DNA of 51,326 nt. Source: an uncultured archaeon A07HR60. GTDB taxonomy: Archaea > Halobacteriota > Halobacteria > Halobacteriales > Haloferacaceae. The position numbers and the translations under genes were made by a program. Under the pieces are notes generated by a model. The model searched no databases. It was not told the origin of the DNA and worked only from the letters and a program-made list of their open reading frames with translations. The DNA lies in NCBI GenBank assembly GCA_000496235.1, contig KI543234.1, positions 314,598 through 365,923 on the forward strand. The letters are read 5' to 3'. Below are positions 26,625 through 35,134 of the stretch, piece after piece; position 1 is the first letter of the stretch, and each line of letters opens with the position of its first letter.

Positions 26625-27239
26625 ATGGCCACAGTCGACGAGCTCGTCACCCGATTAGAGTCAGAGGCAGACCAGCAGTCTAACCCTGCAGAGACGCCGG
26701 ATGTGGGAATCATCATGGGATCAGATTCCGACCTGCCGACGATGGAAGCCGCGTTCGACACGCTCGAATCCCACGGATTCCGCGAGCAGACCGCGTTCGG
26801 TCAATCGCCTGATGGCCGGTTCAGTTACGAGAGTTACGTCGTCTCCGCCCACCGGACACCAGGGTTGATGTCCGTCTACGGCGAGACGGCTGCCGACCGC
26901 GGGCTGGACGTCATCATTGCAGGAGCCGGTGGCAAATCGGCCGACCTCCCGAATATGACCGCGTCGATTGCCTTTCCGATCCCGGTAATCGGTGTTCCAG
27001 TTCAAGAGAAGTCAGTCGGATCCGTCATCGGCATGCCCACGGGCGCGCCGATTGTAGCGGTCGACGCTGGTAAATCTTCGAACGCGGCGTTGTCGGCTGT
27101 GCAGATTCTCGCCAGAGAACACACTGTGCTCGCAGGCCGACTCCGTGACTCCCACGAGAGCCTCCAGCAGGACGTGGCCAGCGTCTCAGAGCGACTCCAC
27201 GACCGCGGCCGTGAGGAATTCCAGGCCGACCACTCATGA
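26625..27239 (+). CDS. purE: 5-(carboxyamino)imidazole ribonucleotide mutase PurE
   Basis: A 204-residue class I PurE that moves the carboxylate of N5-CAIR to C4, making CAIR. Signature: VGIIMGSDSDLPTMEAAFDTL, then YVVSAHRTPGLM with the catalytic His in the SAHR motif, IIAGAGGKSADLPNMTA and GVPVQEKSVGSVIGMPTGAPIV. Presence of purK and the SDxD-type class I sequence fits the two-step bacterial-type route. The N-terminus has about 25 extra residues relative to bacterial PurE. The ATG at 26625 is set by the TATA box; an upstream ATG at 26529 would place the box inside the gene. Its last bases overlap the MOSC gene. Confidence 0.95.
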   Translation: MATVDELVTRLESEADQQSNPAETPDVGIIMGSDSDLPTMEAAFDTLESHGFREQTAFGQSPDGRFSYESYVVSAHRTPGLMSVYGETAADRGLDVIIAGAGGKSADLPNMTASIAFPIPVIGVPVQEKSVGSVIGMPTGAPIVAVDAGKSSNAALSAVQILAREHTVLAGRLRDSHESLQQDVASVSERLHDRGREEFQADHS

Positions 27240-27928
27240 CCGCACAGGGAGATTCCACTGCAGACACTCACGCGGACAGGAGTGCTGACGACAGACATGC
27301 AGACGAGACGACAGGTGAGATGCCGCTCGATCCTACTGAGACTTCTAAATCGGCTGACAGCCTGGACGACACGGGCACCAATGGGCGTGTCGTGGATCTG
27401 TATCTCACCCCGGGGACATCTGGACAAATGCGACAGCAGACGCACGTAGAATTAGTCGGAGCGGGCGTCGTCGGTGACAGATACTGCACGGGTGACGGGC
27501 ACTTCGCACTGGACGGCTGTGCAGTGACACTCATTGCTCGTGAGGCGATTGAGTACGTCGCTACCGAACACGGAATCGACCTCACGGGGGGTCAGCATCG
27601 CCGGAATATCGTAACCGAAGGCGTTGATCTCAGACGGGTACTGGATGCTGAGGTCCGACTTGGGACGGCGACGATTCGAGGAACACGACCGCGACCGCCG
27701 TGTGCGCACCTGGAGGAGACTGCCGAGACACCCGGAATTGCTAGCGCACTCGACGGCCGCGCTGGGATTTGTGCGAAAGTCACTGATCCAGGCACTGTCG
27801 AAGTCGGCGACCAGAGTGCAATCGTCAGTCCAGACCCGGAGACTGCTGGGAAGATGATCGCTGAGAGGCTCCGCGAGGAAACAGGGCCAGATGGCGACCG
27901 GGCACAAGGCCATCCCTCACACGAGTGA
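27236..27928 (+). CDS. MOSC domain-containing protein
   Basis: A 230-residue protein with a MOSC (molybdenum cofactor sulfurase C-terminal) beta-barrel, a sulfur-carrier or molybdenum-ligand-binding domain. An acidic, low-complexity N-terminus of about 50 residues precedes VVDLYLTPGTSGQMRQQTHVEL. The domain core includes GAGVVGDRYCTG, TLIAREAIEYV, RRNIVTEGVDL and the conserved cysteine in RPRPPCAHLEE. It starts with an ATGA overlap on the purE stop codon, so it is translationally coupled to purE. No molybdenum cofactor gene is near, and the link with purine synthesis is unexplained. Confidence 0.88.
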   Translation: MTAQGDSTADTHADRSADDRHADETTGEMPLDPTETSKSADSLDDTGTNGRVVDLYLTPGTSGQMRQQTHVELVGAGVVGDRYCTGDGHFALDGCAVTLIAREAIEYVATEHGIDLTGGQHRRNIVTEGVDLRRVLDAEVRLGTATIRGTRPRPPCAHLEETAETPGIASALDGRAGICAKVTDPGTVEVGDQSAIVSPDPETAGKMIAERLREETGPDGDRAQGHPSHE

Positions 27929-27937
27929 TACGGGTGT

Positions 27938-27972
27938 GAGGACATACTCTCCGTCTTCAGGCGGCAGAGAGG
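27938..27972 (-). repeat. Degenerate transposon-end-like hairpin
   Basis: Just past the MOSC stop codon. The minus strand reads CTCTGCCGCCTGAAGACGG then AGAGTATGTCC. This resembles the stem, TGAAG loop and GGATGTC tail of haloarchaeal IS200/IS605 right ends, but the stem is interrupted and the tail altered. It could equally be a plain terminator. Confidence 0.25.
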
Positions 27973-28023
27973 GTCACCTCGTTGTCTCGCTCGGATGCAG
28001 TCGCTCCAGGTCCTGAGAGCCGT

Positions 28024-28377
28024 TCAGGAGTCGATCGGGACGTGATCAGCCTCGTCGGGTGGATTCAGGTAAAAATCGGGCTCGGCGTGGATTCCAATCC
28101 GTGAAAACTGGGTGCGAATGTGTGTTTTGGCCGCAGGAATGGCCTCATCACGCTGTTCGAAGCCTTGGACGGTTGGTCTGTCGAACGCGACTCGAATCTC
28201 CCCGTTGTCTGTGTCCAGATGCTGGCCGCCAGAGTCCACCTGATAGAACGTGTCACAAATCCATGTGTACGGAGCTTCGGAACTGGGCGCCCCGACGTAA
28301 GATGGTGCTGTCTCACCCGGTTCGTAAAGCGTTCCCGTCGTTCCCGTCCCGCCCGCCAGCCCAGTGATAAGAAGCAT
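28024..28377 (-). CDS. Haloarchaeal conserved protein of unknown function (DUF7113-like)
   Basis: A 117-residue soluble protein. It begins MLLITGLAGGTGTTGTLYEPGE and includes PYTWICDTFYQVDSGG and EIRVAFDRPTVQGFEQR. It ends in an amphipathic helix AAKTHIRTQFSRIG. The composition and pattern match a small haloarchaeal family that I recall as DUF7113; function unknown. The ATG at 28377 has a TATA-like CTTATTC about 22 bases upstream; codons upstream to 28416 would include that box and are rejected. Confidence 0.65.
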   Translation of the reverse strand: MLLITGLAGGTGTTGTLYEPGETAPSYVGAPSSEAPYTWICDTFYQVDSGGQHLDTDNGEIRVAFDRPTVQGFEQRDEAIPAAKTHIRTQFSRIGIHAEPDFYLNPPDEADHVPIDS

Positions 28378-28603
28378 ACAGTCAATTGCCGCCCCAACAG
28401 AATAAGCCCGTCTCATCTATTCGAGGTTTGAACACGAGTCAGATCCGGTAGGTGGCTGGATCACTCATGGGTGGCTGCAGTCGCCGATAAACGGTGATCT
28501 GGTGATCGAGGAGTCACTACCTTCGGGGCCATTAACGAAAATTCCCCTTTTGATTATACAGACAGGATCAGGGTTCGACTGCTCACTACGTTCCTCAGCA
28601 GAT

Positions 28604-30874
28604 TCAGTGTGTAGACAGCCACTCGAGTGCGGCATCGAAGTCATGTTTCGGCGGCGAACACACGAACGACTGACACGCGTACACGGTGGGCTCGCCGTCA
28701 GTGGCAGTTCGGCCCTTCCACACTGGGGGTGTCTCATCGAGCCCGAGAGTTTCGAGCCAGTCGGCCAGCCCGGATTCGGTGGGCGGACGTGGAGCGAGAA
28801 TCGCGTCACCGAGGTACGTGGATGTGAGATGGTCGTGCCACTCCTGGGGGACAGGATCGGCGGCCAGCGTCAGTTCGGTCGTGCCGCGGGACAGCCGGCC
28901 GGTCGCCTGTGTCAATGAGACGTGCTCTAGCGGGCTTCCGTGAACGCGGTCTGCATGAGTCGTGACGACCTCTTCGGCAATCGAGCGATACTCACGCGGC
29001 GTGAATCCGTCGAGACTCACCAGCAGGTTCGCCGCGACACCGAGACTAGACGGCGTCGAGCGGTCGGTGAACTCCTGGGGACGAGCCACCAGATCCTCAC
29101 CCGCGTCGGCCGTGTAGTAGATGGTGCCGTCGCCGGGGTCGTAAAACCGCTCAAGGATGCCGTCGGCCAGCGTGAGAGCAGTATCCAGAGGGCCAACGTC
29201 GCCGGTTACCTGGTACAAATCGAACGCACCACGGGCGAGGAACGCGTAGTCGTCCAAGTAGCCGGAAACGGACGGACCCGACTCGTCGCCGTCGAGAACG
29301 CTGTGATAGAGGGTCTCGCCGTCCCACAGACGATCCAGGGTAGCGTCGAGTGCTCGCTGGCCGGACTCAATGACAGACCCAGACTCAGACCCAGACCCAG
29401 AGTCCGACACTGAATCTGACTCGGACTTTGACTCGGACGCAGAGCCGGGTGCTGAGTCGGTACTCTCCGTTTCCAGAGCTCGCTCGCCAGCAGCGTACGC
29501 CGAGATCATCAGCCCGTTCCAGCCCGCGATTACCTTCTCGTCACGGGGTGGTCGGGGCCGGGTTTCTCTGTGTTCGAACAGCGTGGCTCGAGCCTCCATC
29601 AGCGTCTCACCGATCTCTGACGCGGACGAATCGCGAGCTTCCGCGAGGTCGGCGACTGACTCCGCGAGCGTGGGCACCGTCAATCCTCGCTCGAAGTTTC
29701 CACTAGAGGTGATTCCGTACCGATCTTTGACGAGCCCCGCAGCTGGTTCGTCTAACACGGCGTCCACTTCATCCGGAGTCCAGGTGTAAAATTCACCTTC
29801 CTCTATGTCAGCCTTGGTCTCTTCATCGTGGTCCTGTCTGTCGGCGGCCGAATCAGCGCCATCACGCCGGGATATCGGGGACCGACTGCGAGCACCGAGT
29901 GTACTCACGAAGGCGCCATCTTCGGCCCGCATTTCACGCTCGACGAACGCGAGACTCTCCGTGCCCACCCGGGTATACGCCGGGCGTCCCGTCGCTCTGG
30001 CGGCCTGGAAGGTGACCCGCGGGAGTTCGGCGTTGTCGTACAGCATCTTTTCGAAGTGTGGGACCGTCCACTCGCGGTCGACCGCGTACCGGTGAAATCC
30101 CCCGCCAACCTGGTCGTACATCCCACCTGACGCCATCGCGTCCAGGGTGGTGGTCACCGCACTCATTGCGGCGTCGTTTCCGTCGCGAACGGCTGCTCCG
30201 AGCAGCAGTTCGACCCGTCCTGGCATGGGGAATTTCGGGCTATTAGCGCCGAACCCCCCGTGTTCGTCGTCGTGCCCGCGGACCGCCGCAGCGACTGCCT
30301 CGTTGAGCAAGCTCTCATCGTCACGTTCGGTGGGCTGATCGGGGACATCTTCGAGTTCATCACGGGCGGCGGCCGCCCACTGGCTCGCCCGGTTGTGCAT
30401 CTCTTCGCGTTCGTCTGAGTCACTCCACGAGCCGGCGATCCGTTCGCACACCTCCGAAAAGCCGGGCCGACCGCGAGTCGACTCCGGCGGGAAGTACGTC
30501 CCCAGGTAGAACGGTTCCCCGTCGGGTGTACACCACGCAGAGAGCGGCCAGCCACCGCTGCCGTTCACCAGCTGAGAGACGGTCATGTAGATGCTGTCCA
30601 AGTCGGGGCGTTCCTCACGGTCTATCTTGATTGGGACAAAGTTCTCGTTGACCACTGCGGCGACGTCGGGGTCTGAGAAACTCTCCTCTTCCATCACGTG
30701 ACACCAGTGACACGCCGAGTAGCCGATCGAGACGAACAGAGGGACCTGGTGGTCCTCGGCGGTCGAGAGCGCCTGGTCGTCCCAGGGCTGCCAGTTGACG
30801 GGATTGTCCGCGTGCTGGCGAAGATACGGACTGGCCGTGTCTGCCAGCCGGTTCCGCTCAGTCGGGATTGTCAT
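28604..30874 (-). CDS. Thioredoxin-domain protein of the YyaL/DUF255 (spermatogenesis-associated protein 20) family
   Basis: A 756-residue protein: N-terminal thioredoxin-like domain with SIGYSACHWCHVMEEESFSD, a CHWC redox motif (about residue 53). Next is a long (alpha/alpha)6-barrel resembling cellobiose epimerases and sugar hydrolases (GGFHRYAVDREWTVPHFEKMLYDNAEL, LTVPTLAESVAD, DEKVIAGWNGLMISAYAAGERAL). A Ser/Glu/Asp repeat stretch of about 35 residues (SESKSESDSVSDSGSGSESG) is inserted near residues 475-510. Function in archaea is unknown. Start ATG at 30874 begins MTIPTERNRLADTASPYLRQ, the conserved opening of the family. Confidence 0.92.
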   Translation of the reverse strand: MTIPTERNRLADTASPYLRQHADNPVNWQPWDDQALSTAEDHQVPLFVSIGYSACHWCHVMEEESFSDPDVAAVVNENFVPIKIDREERPDLDSIYMTVSQLVNGSGGWPLSAWCTPDGEPFYLGTYFPPESTRGRPGFSEVCERIAGSWSDSDEREEMHNRASQWAAAARDELEDVPDQPTERDDESLLNEAVAAAVRGHDDEHGGFGANSPKFPMPGRVELLLGAAVRDGNDAAMSAVTTTLDAMASGGMYDQVGGGFHRYAVDREWTVPHFEKMLYDNAELPRVTFQAARATGRPAYTRVGTESLAFVEREMRAEDGAFVSTLGARSRSPISRRDGADSAADRQDHDEETKADIEEGEFYTWTPDEVDAVLDEPAAGLVKDRYGITSSGNFERGLTVPTLAESVADLAEARDSSASEIGETLMEARATLFEHRETRPRPPRDEKVIAGWNGLMISAYAAGERALETESTDSAPGSASESKSESDSVSDSGSGSESGSVIESGQRALDATLDRLWDGETLYHSVLDGDESGPSVSGYLDDYAFLARGAFDLYQVTGDVGPLDTALTLADGILERFYDPGDGTIYYTADAGEDLVARPQEFTDRSTPSSLGVAANLLVSLDGFTPREYRSIAEEVVTTHADRVHGSPLEHVSLTQATGRLSRGTTELTLAADPVPQEWHDHLTSTYLGDAILAPRPPTESGLADWLETLGLDETPPVWKGRTATDGEPTVYACQSFVCSPPKHDFDAALEWLSTH

Positions 30875-31062
30875 ACCCGTATTTGGACCGCAGGCCATGA
30901 AAACCCGGGGAAAGACACCGACTGATTGCGGTGACGGTCGGTGTCCAGCGTGTCCCAGCGCGACGGTGATTCGAGACCCCGTTGGTGACACTCGCGGTGA
31001 CTCACTGGTGTCGGCCGTGCCAGAAGGCCAACCTTTAGGAAGTCGTGCTTGCCACGAAATCT

Positions 31063-32346
31063 ATGGTGGAACGGGTACTACTGGTGGGTGGAGGCGGACG
31101 AGAACACGCGATTGCCCGGGCGGTTGCGGCCGACTGTGAACTGTTCGGCTGCGCGAGTAATCAAAATCCGGGTATCGCTGCGCTGACGTCTGAATTCCGG
31201 ATTGTCGATGAAACAGCTCCCGAAGAGATACTCGAGATGGCGGTGGACGTTGACGCCACACTGGCAGTAATCGGGCCTGAATCCGCGCTTGAAGCGGGGG
31301 TCGCTGATCGGCTGGACGAAGCGGGTGTGTACACGTTTGGCCCACGTGCAGCGGAAGCACGCATCGAGACGGACAAAGCCTACCAGCGAGAGTTCATGCG
31401 GGCGGAAGCCATCTCTGGCTGTCCAGACTTCGAGACGTTCGAGACCGCAGACGCGGCCGCAGATTACGTTCGCCAGTATGACGCTGACGTCGCAGTCAAA
31501 CCTCGCGGACTCACCGGCGGAAAAGGGGTGAGAGTGACCGGCGACCAGGTGACCCAGTCGGAGGCGGTCAAGTACGTGCGCGAGGCCGGCTTCGACGAGT
31601 GGGTAGTCGAAGAGCGACTCGTCGGCGAGGAGTTTACGATCCAAGCGTTCGTCGCCGACGGCACGGTTGAGTCCACGCCGGCCGTACAGGACCACAAGCG
31701 AGCCTACGACGGTGATGAGGGGCCAAATACGGGCGGGATGGGCTCGTACAGCGCTGCTGGGCGAACTCTGCCGTTCATGACGGACGCAGACTACGAAGCG
31801 GCTGTGAGGATTCTCGAGGAAACCGTCGAGGCCTTACCGGCATACAAGGGGGTTCTCTACGGGCAGTTCATGCTCACCGCCGACGGACCCAAAGTGGTAG
31901 AATTCAACGCCCGCTTCGGTGATCCGGAAGCGATGAACACGCTACCCGCACTCGAGACTCCGCTGATCGAGATTCTGACTGCCGCCCGAGACGAAGACTC
32001 GCTTCCAGACGTGACGTTTTCCGGAGCGGCAACGGTCTGTAAGTACGCCGTCCCGGACGGGTATCCGACGAACCCCAGTGCAGGGACCCGGATCGAGGTC
32101 GACGAAAATGCCGCCGGTGAGGCTTTGTTGTTTTACGCCAGCGTAGAGGCTCGAGAGACTGGCCTGTACACGACGGGGTCTCGTGCGTACGCTGTCGTTG
32201 GGAATGGCGCTGAGATTTCCGAGGCCGAGCAAGAGGCTGAAACCGCTCTTGGGTCGAGCAGTGAGAGCATCCGGGTGCGCCACGATATCGGAACCGCAGA
32301 ATCGATTCAACAGCGGATCGACCACATGAATCGTCTTCGGGAGTGA
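31063..32346 (+). CDS. purD: Phosphoribosylamine-glycine ligase PurD
   Basis: A 427-residue ATP-grasp ligase making GAR from phosphoribosylamine and glycine, step two of purine synthesis. Landmarks: VERVLLVGGGGREHAIARAV at the N-terminus, VIGPESALEAGVADRLD, YDADVAVKPRGLTGGKGVRVTGD (ATP-binding), HKRAYDGDEGPNTGGMGSYS and FNARFGDPEAMNTLPAL. The C-terminal domain has SAGTRIEVDE. The ATG at 31063 has CTTTAGGAAG about 26 bases upstream as TATA. It is 190 bases from the divergent YyaL-type gene. Confidence 0.96.
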   Translation: MVERVLLVGGGGREHAIARAVAADCELFGCASNQNPGIAALTSEFRIVDETAPEEILEMAVDVDATLAVIGPESALEAGVADRLDEAGVYTFGPRAAEARIETDKAYQREFMRAEAISGCPDFETFETADAAADYVRQYDADVAVKPRGLTGGKGVRVTGDQVTQSEAVKYVREAGFDEWVVEERLVGEEFTIQAFVADGTVESTPAVQDHKRAYDGDEGPNTGGMGSYSAAGRTLPFMTDADYEAAVRILEETVEALPAYKGVLYGQFMLTADGPKVVEFNARFGDPEAMNTLPALETPLIEILTAARDEDSLPDVTFSGAATVCKYAVPDGYPTNPSAGTRIEVDENAAGEALLFYASVEARETGLYTTGSRAYAVVGNGAEISEAEQEAETALGSSSESIRVRHDIGTAESIQQRIDHMNRLRE

Positions 32347-32614
32347 CGAGTCGCGCGCAGGGGCCCCACTCGTCAGGGCCAGGAGGACCTCAATACAGAC
32401 ACCGACACCCAGCCACACGCCACACGAGACGGGGATTGCTAGCCCATCACAGCTCCCACGGGCCCGGTTCAGACGGCGAGTCGGTCCACGATGATGATGC
32501 CGGAGGGCAAGACCGTCACCTGGAGGCATAAGTGATTTTGAGACACTCTCAGCGAATCCGTTCGAAAAGAGAATTCCGACGGGGATTATACCTTTACGGG
32601 TCAAATCATCGCTC

Positions 32615-33340
32615 GTGACGAGAGACTCCCCAGGCGACGGTCCCCGGCACTCTGGGCCGGACGGCTCTGGTCACGAGCCGATTGAAGACGGGGATCAGAG
32701 CACGCACTCTCACGCTCGGAGCCATTCCGAGTCCAAAGACACCGACGCCCCGGAAGTCAGCGCCGATTCGAAGACTGACCAGACAAATCCATCCAAGCCA
32801 CCAAGTCGGCACGACCGACTGGAGTCAATTCAGACCCCTGGAGTTCACAATTCGTTGTGGTCGTGGCCGGACGCGAAGGCGGCCCATCTGGTCGTCAGAA
32901 ATTACCTGTTGATCGTCCTTGCCCGGATATCGCCGAGTCTCACGCTCAAAAACCGTCTGTTGGCCGCGGTCGGGATTGACATTGGAGAAGGCGTTTCGTG
33001 GGGGCTAGAGTCGACTCCCGACGTCTTCTGGCCCGAGCGGATCACCGTCGGCGATCACGCGATCATCGGGTATGATGCAACGATTCTGTGCCACGAGTTT
33101 CTTCAAAGCGAGTATCGAATTGGCAATGTGGAGATTGGCGCTCGAGCGATGATCGGTGCGAGCGCGACTATTCTCCCGGGAGTCACGATTGGAGACGGCG
33201 CACGGGTGGCGGCGAACTCGCTCGTGACAGACGATGTCCCTCCAGGGACGACCGTCGCTGGAGTTCCGGCAGCCGTGGTGTCGAGTGCCGAAGAGTCATC
33301 GGACGCTGACATCGACGCCGGCGCCCAGGTGCGCGAGTGA
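32615..33340 (+). CDS. Hexapeptide-repeat acyltransferase (left-handed beta-helix)
   Basis: A 241-residue protein with about 75 disordered, His/Ser/Asp-rich N-terminal residues, then an acetyltransferase of the LbH class. A helical start (LVVRNYLLIVLARISPSLTLKNRLL) leads into hexapeptide turns: GIDIGEGVSWG, ITVGDHAIIGYDATIL, NVEIGARAMIGASATILPGVTIGDGARVAANSLVTDDVPPGTTVAGVPA. The repeats VxIGxxAxI and the final AGVPA are typical of transferases acting on sugars or small acceptors. It starts with GTG at 32615; TATA GATTATACC is about 25 bases upstream. The acceptor is unknown. Confidence 0.87.
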   Translation: MTRDSPGDGPRHSGPDGSGHEPIEDGDQSTHSHARSHSESKDTDAPEVSADSKTDQTNPSKPPSRHDRLESIQTPGVHNSLWSWPDAKAAHLVVRNYLLIVLARISPSLTLKNRLLAAVGIDIGEGVSWGLESTPDVFWPERITVGDHAIIGYDATILCHEFLQSEYRIGNVEIGARAMIGASATILPGVTIGDGARVAANSLVTDDVPPGTTVAGVPAAVVSSAEESSDADIDAGAQVRE

Positions 33341-33473
33341 CGGGCTGTTTGCATCGGACACATCATCACTCCTGTAGAAGACGGGTGCATCGCCGCGGTG
33401 TCGAGTTTCGAGATATTCGGTTCACACCGGCTATAACGGTCTGTGTTGGCCGTCTGTCCACGGCGACGATTAG

Positions 33474-33583
33474 CAGTCTAGAGGCGCTAAGCCCCCGACC
33501 TCAACGAGCGATCAAAGAGAGCGAGTAGGGCGGGGCGGGGATACAGCGCCGTCATCATCTCGTGCATACGGTGTTCTAGACTG
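33474..33583. repeat. 110-bp palindromic element with 9-bp terminal inverted repeats, copy B
   Basis: Ends are CAGTCTAGA (33474-33482) and its exact inverse TCTAGACTG (33575-33583). Inside is a nested GGCGCT...AGCGCC pair (33483-33488, 33545-33550) and a CCCCCGACCT/AGGGCGGGGCGGGG stem around GAGCGA...AGCGAG. It lies 66 bases upstream of the amidohydrolase start. Related to copy A near 11.0 kb. It could be a MITE-like repeat, an IS end, or a structured RNA. Confidence 0.55.
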
Positions 33584-33648
33584 GGTGCTCTGCTGTGTGG
33601 CTCCACGCGGGCACAAGAACAATTGCCGTGCCGGTCGCGACTGGTAGT

Positions 33649-34917
33649 ATGCATCTCAATATAGACAGCGACCAACTGTGGCAGGACATCCGGGCAAACG
33701 GAAATCTTGGATCCGTTCCGACAGACGATCCGGAGGCGAACGCTCGGACGGTACTAGCGGGCAGCAAAGCCAACGAAGACGCTCGTGACCGGCTTATCTC
33801 GCGGATGCAAGAGATCGGACTGTCTGTCAGCGTTGACGCCGTTGGAAATATTCTGGGCGAGTGGTATCCAGAGAGAGTCTCTCAGGACGCCGACCCGGTT
33901 GTTGCAGGAAGCCATCTCGATTCAGTTCCCTCTGGTGGGATTTTCGACGGCCCACTCGGGGTGTACGGGGCCCTCGAAGCGGTACGAGCGGTCAAAGAAG
34001 GGTCTGCGGACGCCACCCTCACCGCGCCGCTGGGAGTAGTCTGTTTCACCGAGGAAGAGGGAGCCAGATTCAGCGATGGCCTACTTGGGTCCAGTGTGGC
34101 TTCGGGGGCCCGTGATCTGGATGCCACACTCGCAGAAACAGATGACGACGGAGTGTCGTTTGGCGACGCGCTGGAATCGATCGGCTACCAAGGGGAAGGC
34201 CGTCTCGATGTCTCCGAGTGGGCAGGGTGGTATGAACTCCACATCGAACAGGACACGACACTCGAGACGGCAGCCGTGCCGGTCGGAGTCGTGACGACCA
34301 TCACCGGCATCACACGCTGTGATGTGACCATCACCGGCCAGGCCAATCACGCGGGGGCAACGGGGATGACTGACCGCACAGACGCGCTCGCAGCCGCGAG
34401 TGAATTCATCCTCGACGTGGAAACGGCCGCCGCCGACGTGGCCGCGGAAGACAGTGACACCGCCGTCGGGACGGTAGGGTCGCTCTCGGTCAGCCCCGGT
34501 GCCACGAATGTCGTCCCCGGACAGGTGACGATGGGTGTCGATATCCGTGACGTGGACGCTGACCCAATCGAAACAATCGTCACAGCGGCACGAGAGAGCC
34601 TCGCTCGGCTAGAGACTGACCGAGATGTCGACACCACGATGACCAGACCGTTTGACTTGCGGCCGGTCGAGATGAGTAGCCACCTGCGGGATGCGGCCCA
34701 CAAGGCCGGAGAAGCCGCGGGCGTGTCCACGCACAATCTTCACTCGGGGGCCGCACACGACAGTATGAACGTCGCCAGACACACAGATGCAGCGTTGTTG
34801 TTCGCCCCTTCACGTGATGGCATTTCACACAACCCAAGAGAGTGGACTGACCCGGACGACTGTGCGGACGCAACACGAGTCCTTGCCGGGTCGATCCTCG
34901 AAACCGCATCACGCTGA
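33649..34917 (+). CDS. M20-family Zn-dependent amidohydrolase (allantoate / N-carbamoyl-amino-acid hydrolase type)
   Basis: A 422-residue hydrolase, likely removing a carbamoyl group from an N-carbamoyl amino acid or ureide. Dinuclear-metal ligands: VVAGSHLDSVPSGGIFDGPLGV (His and Asp), CFTEEEGARFSDGLLGS (Glu pair) and WYELHIEQDTTLE (His). The dimerisation domain has GQANHAGATGMTDRTDALAAASE. The C-terminal HSGAAHDSMNVARHT gives the last ligand His. This is the hydantoinase/carbamoylase family layout. ATG at 33649; codons upstream to 33595 are not conserved. Purine-ring breakdown to ureides is one possible context, but no partner gene is here. Confidence 0.88.
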   Translation: MHLNIDSDQLWQDIRANGNLGSVPTDDPEANARTVLAGSKANEDARDRLISRMQEIGLSVSVDAVGNILGEWYPERVSQDADPVVAGSHLDSVPSGGIFDGPLGVYGALEAVRAVKEGSADATLTAPLGVVCFTEEEGARFSDGLLGSSVASGARDLDATLAETDDDGVSFGDALESIGYQGEGRLDVSEWAGWYELHIEQDTTLETAAVPVGVVTTITGITRCDVTITGQANHAGATGMTDRTDALAAASEFILDVETAAADVAAEDSDTAVGTVGSLSVSPGATNVVPGQVTMGVDIRDVDADPIETIVTAARESLARLETDRDVDTTMTRPFDLRPVEMSSHLRDAAHKAGEAAGVSTHNLHSGAAHDSMNVARHTDAALLFAPSRDGISHNPREWTDPDDCADATRVLAGSILETASR

Positions 34918-35108
34918 CGGGACGACACTCGTCGCTGGGCTGGCATAGTCACGATTTCGGGGATACGGCTGTGTGGCTTCATATCTGTCTCAAAGAGTTC
35001 GGGTCGCGGTTCCAGTCGGGTCGGGGCACAGAGTCAGGATGGTGGCCGTGCCTATTCGAAAGGCAATGTTCGAGCTTGTGTCGCGGTAGCGGCCCCGAAC
35101 TGGGCCGT

Positions 35109-35130
35109 CAACGGTAACGTGAAACCGTTG
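35109..35130. terminator. Inverted repeat after the helicase gene
   Basis: CAACGGT-8-ACCGTTG, a perfect 7-bp stem, just beyond the helicase stop codon (minus strand) and in the convergent gap with the amidohydrolase. It could slow or end transcription. No T-run follows. Confidence 0.3.
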
Positions 35131-35134
35131 CGAG

